60,003 nt of DNA, from NCBI GenBank assembly GCA_022794015.1, contig JAAWDZ010000038.1, positions 1 to 60,003 on the forward strand. The letters run 5' to 3'. The notes under the pieces are model-generated. The model was not told the DNA's origin, searched no databases, and saw only the letters and a program-made list of their open reading frames with translations. A program made the translations under genes and the position numbers. This document shows, one piece after another, positions 56,101 to 60,003 of the stretch (the stretch's first letter is position 1; each line of letters starts with the position of its first letter). This DNA is from Eubacterium sp. Its GTDB lineage: Bacteria; Bacillota; Clostridia; Lachnospirales; Lachnospiraceae.

Positions 56101-56550
56101 AGGCGTCTTTCCTCCCGCCAGATAAAGATCCTCCGGAAATTCTCCGGCATGGCTGAAAAAACAGTATTTATTGACCTCCTGATCGCCCTTTGCCACCTCA
56201 AAAGCGACGCCGATACATGCCACTGCCTGACTGCCCGTATCTTTCATCTCCAATACAATCTGCGAGCAGAAATCCTGATTTTCACGGTTAGCCGTGCCGT
56301 CTTTCTGCGCCCCTCTTAAGTAACTGAGCGCGCTCCTTTTATTTTTGGTATCATCCGCCGCCCTGTTTAAAAAATCATTTCGGATGCTTCCGTACAGGAC
56401 AACCTGCATGGCGTCCATTACGGTTGACTTGCCCGAACCGCTTTTTCCGCTGAACAGATTGACATATTCATGAAACAAAATAACCTGGTGGCTAATCCCG
56501 CCCCAGTTGTTCATAAGCATCCTGGTAAAAATCTTCTTTGGCTGTTTCAT
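53185..56550 (-). CDS. jetC: SMC-like ATPase JetC (MksB/MukB-type)
   Basis: An 1121-residue SMC-type ATPase. The N-terminal Walker A SGKSGSGKST is at about 34-43. Two long coiled-coil arms (about 215-410 and 570-760) flank a hinge-like centre. The C-terminal half-site has signature SGGEGQNP (about 1010) and Walker B LVLLDEAFSKMD (about 1040). In Wadjet and Mks systems this protein extrudes DNA loops with a kleisin (JetA) and a KITE subunit (JetB). The start at 56550 follows GAGGAG and overlaps jetB by 59 bases; ATG 56571 is an alternative. No jetD follows. Confidence 0.88.
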   Translation of the reverse strand: MKQPKKIFTRMLMNNWGGISHQVILFHEYVNLFSGKSGSGKSTVMDAMQVVLYGSIRNDFLNRAADDTKNKRSALSYLRGAQKDGTANRENQDFCSQIVLEMKDTGSQAVACIGVAFEVAKGDQEVNKYCFFSHAGEFPEDLYLAGGKTPYTYSQLQRLIQERAGESNSGFPLNINRIYPTQDAYLNTVNDVIFGYVDAGRFKTMEKSAIALRMANGTGQFIKDYMFPRSKEDTIAAISDQLAAYREIKEQVENLEHEISLLEKIHLHDAARKEARQGSAKAEEALRIWDIEDRKAHLAAREEELGNAERKLAFLEEQDREQKISLKEKRDVLDVLRAELLGSDFGKKKEQLIQLQETIRLCGREADDWNALSDRLKQWDEMEGVSDYVSNPTRNLLEQVFSGTVTEEEVLKLKRGLKEAFDSVTDEINDLRDELRIVTGECQEKKEILDDLKRDKKHYRRELKEARRKLSEELSARYKKTVHVEILADLFDVTDEEWRNAVEASLGRIKFGLTVEPKYARMAAEIFRKMKKKEYESIDLIQTEAMIKDRPGAEPNSLYEAVTTEIPYVDACLKRYLGYIRKCGTAEELQEAGRGVTQDCYSYGNYMFRHLREQDYCYPSIGRKVSLKQMRELEEDIYRLNGRMIALQQEISELSRVNDLERLQSYEYGKLHQLADSALQLKKYNRRAEKLEQELKELEQGTLVTAQKDQIQQLEAETEQLEAKKEMLQKESVHWATVKGELEKEVLDKREALKRLQEGFLPDQSLQKQVIQALEEGRAASFKKKQANLLEQFKQTEERETELRGSARMQFIKAFPSSDFCGIEKENTLYDALLARCRTNFEPKYKAEFDSQYKLIYKMLRENVIAAIHGEIKAAKRHRREINAMLAKIRFSDSIYQIDILPAEDENRQFYEMLMAEELDLKIPDMQSDGQLSLGEDLFYQKYEQQIRRLTDKFMPPRDADPAARAGYRKDMARYADYRTYLKFCMYEQTQDAKGNVRKNYVDDMAGRDSGGEGQNPKYVALFAGFAMLYMQQSSRDSKIRLVLLDEAFSKMDKERSEVCLHYARQLELQLVVCVPDERLQSLVQNVDCVYAFRREKNQISMIHIDKGEYIEMLEGIRPVG

Positions 56551-57145
56551 CTGCGGTATTCTCCTCTCCATATAATTCCGTCAGTTCATTTAACATTGCC
56601 AGACTGCAGTACAGGTTGATCGTTCCGTAAATATAAATTGGCGTTTCGTCGGCGATATCCCGAAGCGCGCCCGGATACTCAATTATCTGATGTCTTTTCA
56701 TCAGGCTAAGCGCCTCCGACCATTCCGCCTCTGTTAATTTCCGATTCAGCAGATTTGTATTTTTCCCATATTCACGGATTTCGCTTAAATTCGTAACAGT
56801 AGCTGCCAGACCGTTTCCCATAATTTTATCCCGATAAATCATTTTTATCAGTAAAATCAGAATTGTCGCTGTTTTGGAAACCTGCTCGCATGGGACCCCC
56901 TCACCCGTCAGCCGGAAAACATGCTCCTGCCCGTCATGTGAAAGTTCGCAGCCCAATACCTCCAGATAAGCCTCTATAAACGCACGGTGCCGCACACAGA
57001 CCTCATACTGCTCATTGTCAGTAGGAACCAGCGTAACCGGATCGTATTTTTCCTGTAAAATACAGGTCTGCCGGAACAGTCCCGCTATCGTTTTCCTCAG
57101 CCTGTCCGCCTCCGTCACGGACAGACCTTCCATATAATTAACCAT
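56492..57145 (-). CDS. jetB: JetB / MksE-like subunit (DUF4194 family)
   Basis: A 217-residue protein, the KITE (winged-helix) partner of the SMC ATPase. Family-like segments are LFRQTCILQEKYD, the MIYRDKIMGNG helix, LNRKLTEAEWSEALSLMKRHQIIEYPG, and the beta hairpin PIYIYGTINLYCS. It overlaps jetA by eight bases and jetC by 59, so the three are translated as a set. Assignment rests on the order jetA-jetB-jetC plus these segments. Confidence 0.82.
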   Translation of the reverse strand: MVNYMEGLSVTEADRLRKTIAGLFRQTCILQEKYDPVTLVPTDNEQYEVCVRHRAFIEAYLEVLGCELSHDGQEHVFRLTGEGVPCEQVSKTATILILLIKMIYRDKIMGNGLAATVTNLSEIREYGKNTNLLNRKLTEAEWSEALSLMKRHQIIEYPGALRDIADETPIYIYGTINLYCSLAMLNELTELYGEENTADETAKEDFYQDAYEQLGRD

Positions 57146-58547
57146 CCTCCCTCTCCTTTCCTATCGAAAATCCGGAATATCGAAAACCCTGTTCTGTCGT
57201 AAATACTTCTCCCGTTTCCACCTCTTTTGCATGGTCCAAAATCTCCGTGGCCTCCTGCCAGACGAACAAAAGCTTCTCTAAATCTTCCACGTTTTGAACG
57301 GTATCTTCGGTTACACGAAATACGCCGTCCGTCTCATTTTTCTTCCGGAATGCATCAAGCTCGGCGCGGGTATAAAGCGGTTTCACCACATAATCTCCAA
57401 AGTCTTCCGCCAAATCCCCCTGCGGCAAAACCTCCTGCGGCACAAATTCACGTTTTGCCACATTCCTTGGACGCGCAAAGCTTTTTTCCCTGATAATCTG
57501 AAACTGCGCCGTCAGTCCAAGCCTGTGCGACAGCTTATCTATCACCTCATCTTTTCTGGGGCTGCTATCCAAAAACCTGAGAAACGATTTCATCGGATCC
57601 TCTTTTGCTTCCCCTTCCGCCAGAATATAATGGATACGCGCAGCCGCCCGCTTTGCAAAAATACGCTTCTGATCAATCAGCTGACGATACCGCCTTTCAA
57701 TCCCGTCAAACTCACGGTTTAGCCGAAACAAAACATCCATTGCCTCTTCACATTCCAAAACTGCTTTTTTCATCTGCCTGTTTGCTGCTGCGTCCTGCTC
57801 TGCGCGTTCCTCGATCAATTTCTGCTTTCTTTTTTCCGTCTGGACCAGAATTTTATCCAGCAATTCCTTTATTTCTTCTTTATATCTATAAAAGCTGTCT
57901 GTCGTTGTTAAAATAGCATATCTTTTGCTGTCGCTGTTATTCATTTCACGAATCAGGACTTCCTGGATGCCGATAAAGGTTTTCTGCCGGGAAAGCTCCT
58001 CAAAATATCCCCGCATACCCTCCTGCATATCCGTAAGCATCTGCTGTAAGGATTTTGACGTCCACAGAGCGCTTTTTAAAATCTCCGTATTTTTTTCCGA
58101 ATCGGAAAAATAGGTAAATAAATGGCTGTAAATCGCCAGTATACTGCCGCGTTCCATACGATCGCCATCTTCCAGCAGATTCCGGAATACCTCAATAAAC
58201 ATCTGGCTGTAATCCGGAATTGAAACTACATATTGATTCAAAACCTCGTCATAATCCCGCCGAAGCCAGCCCCACATCTCAAGGTGGCGCAGCAAAACAG
58301 ACGGCAGGTTTGCGCGTGTGAAAAACTCCCCTTCCTCTTCGTCCTGGCCTAACAGCTGTCCGTCCACATACCCTTCTGTTTTTTCACGGATAATCTCCTG
58401 ACACTCCTCTTCTGTAAAACCCAACAGAGAATACGACTGTCCTGCCTCTTCATAAATGGCAATTAACGCTAACTGATAATATTCTATATATTTGCTGGCA
58501 AACAGCTTATAAAAATCCTTTGGAACTCTGCTTTTGATAACCATCAT
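57138..58547 (-). CDS. jetA: Wadjet JetA-family / MksF-like kleisin
   Basis: A 469-residue protein of the Firmicute JetA family. The N-terminal winged-helix region (about 1-120) includes VPKDFYKLFASKYIEYYQ. A helical and coiled-coil middle (about 190-320) leads to a C-terminal domain (about 370-469) that should bind the ATPase head. No membrane segment is present. It heads the operon; its ATG ATG start has AAAGG directly upstream. The family detects and restrains plasmid-sized circular DNA when JetD nuclease is present. Confidence 0.82.
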   Translation of the reverse strand: MMVIKSRVPKDFYKLFASKYIEYYQLALIAIYEEAGQSYSLLGFTEEECQEIIREKTEGYVDGQLLGQDEEEGEFFTRANLPSVLLRHLEMWGWLRRDYDEVLNQYVVSIPDYSQMFIEVFRNLLEDGDRMERGSILAIYSHLFTYFSDSEKNTEILKSALWTSKSLQQMLTDMQEGMRGYFEELSRQKTFIGIQEVLIREMNNSDSKRYAILTTTDSFYRYKEEIKELLDKILVQTEKRKQKLIEERAEQDAAANRQMKKAVLECEEAMDVLFRLNREFDGIERRYRQLIDQKRIFAKRAAARIHYILAEGEAKEDPMKSFLRFLDSSPRKDEVIDKLSHRLGLTAQFQIIREKSFARPRNVAKREFVPQEVLPQGDLAEDFGDYVVKPLYTRAELDAFRKKNETDGVFRVTEDTVQNVEDLEKLLFVWQEATEILDHAKEVETGEVFTTEQGFRYSGFSIGKEREDG

Positions 58548-58593
58548 CCTTTCTCTCTTTATAATTTCCCCGAAATTTTAGTATACTGTCCTA

Positions 58594-58752
58594 GAGCGTG
58601 TTTGAAAAATGCTTTCCGGCAGATGTATTCCACACTTAGTGGAAGATTTGTGCCAAATGAGGGAGGCGTAGCGGGCTACGTTGACCGAATTAGGCGCAAA
58701 TATCACGCTAAGTGGGGGATGCAGATGGCGGGAATAATTTTTCAAACACGCT
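58594..58752. repeat. 159-nt inverted-repeat element, long copy (GAGCRTGTTTGAAAA family)
   Basis: AGCGTGTTTGAAAAAT (58595-58610) and ATTTTTCAAACACGCT (58737-58752) pair perfectly over 16 bases. The interior also pairs over about 45 positions, with a hairpin tip GCGTAG/CTACGT near 58667-58681. The whole element can form one long hairpin. Its ends match the short copy at 37031-37117. It sits directly upstream of jetA, on the promoter side. Confidence 0.75.
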
Positions 58753-58859
58753 GTAGCGGATACAGAATTCATCGTTATTCATACAACGCTGTAACAGCAA
58801 CAGAAAACGTCCCTGACCATATGTACTGCGTACGGCCTGGAACGTTTTTCTGTGAAATT

Positions 58860-59840
58860 TTATACCCATCTGTCTTTTTTATACGGCTCAGACGCCAGCC
58901 CGCTATGATAACACCGATTCCCCAACGCGCAAAGAGTAAGCCCTATCGCAGCTCGCCATTCTTTGTCTGACCGTTCCCTGGCAAGAAACCGCGCGGCCCC
59001 GTTCAGCATCCCGCTGTACTCCTCCTGCGCTTTCTCAAACAAATCGAAAAAGCTCTCTGTCGACACAATTGTTTCATCCCAGGGGTTTTTCCACGCCGCA
59101 TGCTTCGTGTTACAGGGATCCTGATAAAACAACAGCCTATCGTTTGCAATCAATGGTGAAAGCAGCGGATATCCCGGAACAATGGATTCTATTCTGCGTA
59201 TCAGCGCCTTCTTACGGCCCGTTGGATCATAAAGCAGTCTTGTCCCCACCTGCATCCCATGAATCGCCTGTACAATCCGCTTTCTGGTAGGCCCAAGCTT
59301 CGCATACGTTTTAAAAAAAGCATAATTCAGCAAAGAAGAAACCACTCTTCTCTGGTCCTTTGAAATATCAATTGTTTCATTTTGATGAAATTCACTGGGA
59401 TGACGGCGTTGGTAAAACCACAGCAATGCCGTATCCAAATCTGTTTCCAGACGGATATGACAGCCTATATACCCCTTCTGCTTCTCATTATAACGCGTCA
59501 TAGCATAAACATACGGATGGCAGGCGGTATCCAGCAAATAATGGCCAATATATCCCAAAATATATACCTCTGCAATCCGCTTTTCCTTTATATCCGGAAA
59601 AATCCTGGGACTTTGCAGTAAATACCGCAGAAAGCGACGGGTATCTGCCGTATGTGCAATCGATCCGGGATTTTTATCTGATAAAACCAAAGATAAAATA
59701 TCGTAAAAAAAAATGTCCGGCCCCTGCAGTCCAAGGGAATAAACCGTATGGTATTTTTGTATATTCTGTTTTAAAGCTGATGTGTGCAGCTTCTGGTAGG
59801 TTTGCTGGCCAAATAAATAATGCGTTGTAAAGCCAGGCAT
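58860..59840 (-). CDS. zinc-dependent phospholipase C family protein
   Basis: A 326-residue all-helical protein with the metal-ligand pattern of the zinc PLC/S1-P1 nuclease fold: MPGFTTHYLFG at the start, LQGPDIFFYD (about 37-46), GYIGHYLLDTACHPYVY (about 96-112) and HIRLETDLD. There is no signal peptide, unlike the classical secreted toxins, so a cytoplasmic or membrane-associated role is likely. AGGAGGTCTTCTT sets the start. It faces the same way as jetABC, 312 bases upstream of jetA with the inverted-repeat element between. Related proteins are common and uncharacterised in Clostridia. Confidence 0.85.
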   Translation of the reverse strand: MPGFTTHYLFGQQTYQKLHTSALKQNIQKYHTVYSLGLQGPDIFFYDILSLVLSDKNPGSIAHTADTRRFLRYLLQSPRIFPDIKEKRIAEVYILGYIGHYLLDTACHPYVYAMTRYNEKQKGYIGCHIRLETDLDTALLWFYQRRHPSEFHQNETIDISKDQRRVVSSLLNYAFFKTYAKLGPTRKRIVQAIHGMQVGTRLLYDPTGRKKALIRRIESIVPGYPLLSPLIANDRLLFYQDPCNTKHAAWKNPWDETIVSTESFFDLFEKAQEEYSGMLNGAARFLARERSDKEWRAAIGLTLCALGNRCYHSGLASEPYKKDRWV

Positions 59841-60003
59841 AAGAAGACCTCCTTACTTTACTGAATAACTTCTCGGAATCTTCAGCCCTTATTTCATGGG
59901 GCTTTCAGAACCTATTTTTCAAAAATCACCCACTTTTTTCTCAAAAACACTTGACAAACCAGTCAAAAAATGCGGCGCTTCGCGCCCTTGATCAAAAAGT
60001 ACA
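59841..60003 (-). other. upstream region of the zinc PLC-like gene
   Basis: A palindrome TTGACAAACCAGTCAA (59951-59966) has arms TTGAC and GTCAA. It could be an operator, or supply a -35 on either strand, but no good -10 follows. A small hairpin AGCCC/GGGCT lies at 59884-59903. No gene is seen. Confidence 0.35.

Noticed and set aside
58602-58970. Open frame of about 120 codons over the inverted-repeat element
   Set aside because: It lies mainly within the hairpin element and the 3' end of the zinc PLC-like gene on the opposite strand, has no good ribosome binding site and no recognisable motif.

Overview
The window reads as chromosome from a spore-forming, anaerobic, Gram-positive member of the Clostridia, most likely a gut Lachnospiraceae. 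The reasons are strong AGGAGG-type ribosome binding sites, T-box, SAM-I and cobalamin riboswitches, a spoIIE/yabP/yabQ/divIC sporulation-division cluster, a CotS-family coat protein, a stand-alone crotonase, and a secreted M60 (mucin-type) metallopeptidase that carries a dockerin. No rRNA, CRISPR array, transposase or prophage was seen. The species cannot be fixed from the sequence alone.

Layout. 1-2 kb: end of an unknown gene, then crt-proC with a clear promoter and terminator. 2-8.6 kb (minus): a secreted Fn3 protein with a possible cohesin-like domain, and a 1759-residue M60 peptidase with a dockerin. 8.7-9.1 kb: tRNA-Leu and tRNA-Tyr with promoter and terminators. 9.3-11.4 kb: a cytoplasmic GH13 enzyme. 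11.6-19.3 kb (minus): the classical hup-rqcP-yabP-yabQ-divIC-spoIIE-tilS-hpt-ftsH block. spoIIE has a 21-bp-spaced promoter overlapping a Spo0A box. 19.4-26.5 kb: phosphoglucomutase, an Asn-rich PEGA lipoprotein, a CotS-like protein, and cca with proS behind a T-box leader. 27.2-30.7 kb: a small orphan gene and a btuFCD-type transporter under a cobalamin riboswitch. 30.8-34.8 kb: an HK-RR-rluA-AI-2E operon. 34.9-37 kb: a GHKL/LytTR pair with no peptide genes. 37.4-38.8 kb: a hemerythrin-REC fusion. 38.9-40.3 kb: metK under a SAM-I riboswitch. 40.9-43.4 kb: an HD-GYP protein and murA. 43.6-48.4 kb: a heterodimeric ABC exporter and a PrsA-like lipoprotein. 48.7-52.8 kb: mfd and pth. 53.2-58.5 kb: a three-gene SMC-type operon (JetA, JetB, JetC; MksF/E/B-like) with no JetD. 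58.9-59.8 kb: a zinc-dependent phospholipase C family protein.

The most striking non-gene content is several families of foldable intergenic elements. Three copies of a roughly 145-nt element (9125, 40515, 52986) keep loop and junction sequences while their stems differ in sequence but stay complementary. Each has two possible pairing partners for its right arm. A fourth, isolated terminal hairpin lies at 40420. Two MITE-like hairpins (37031, 58594), two CAGACAGAGG palindromes (38765, 48594) and a structured leader of the hemerythrin gene (37243) add to this. Together with the JetD-less operon and the possible cohesin/dockerin pair, these are the best leads.
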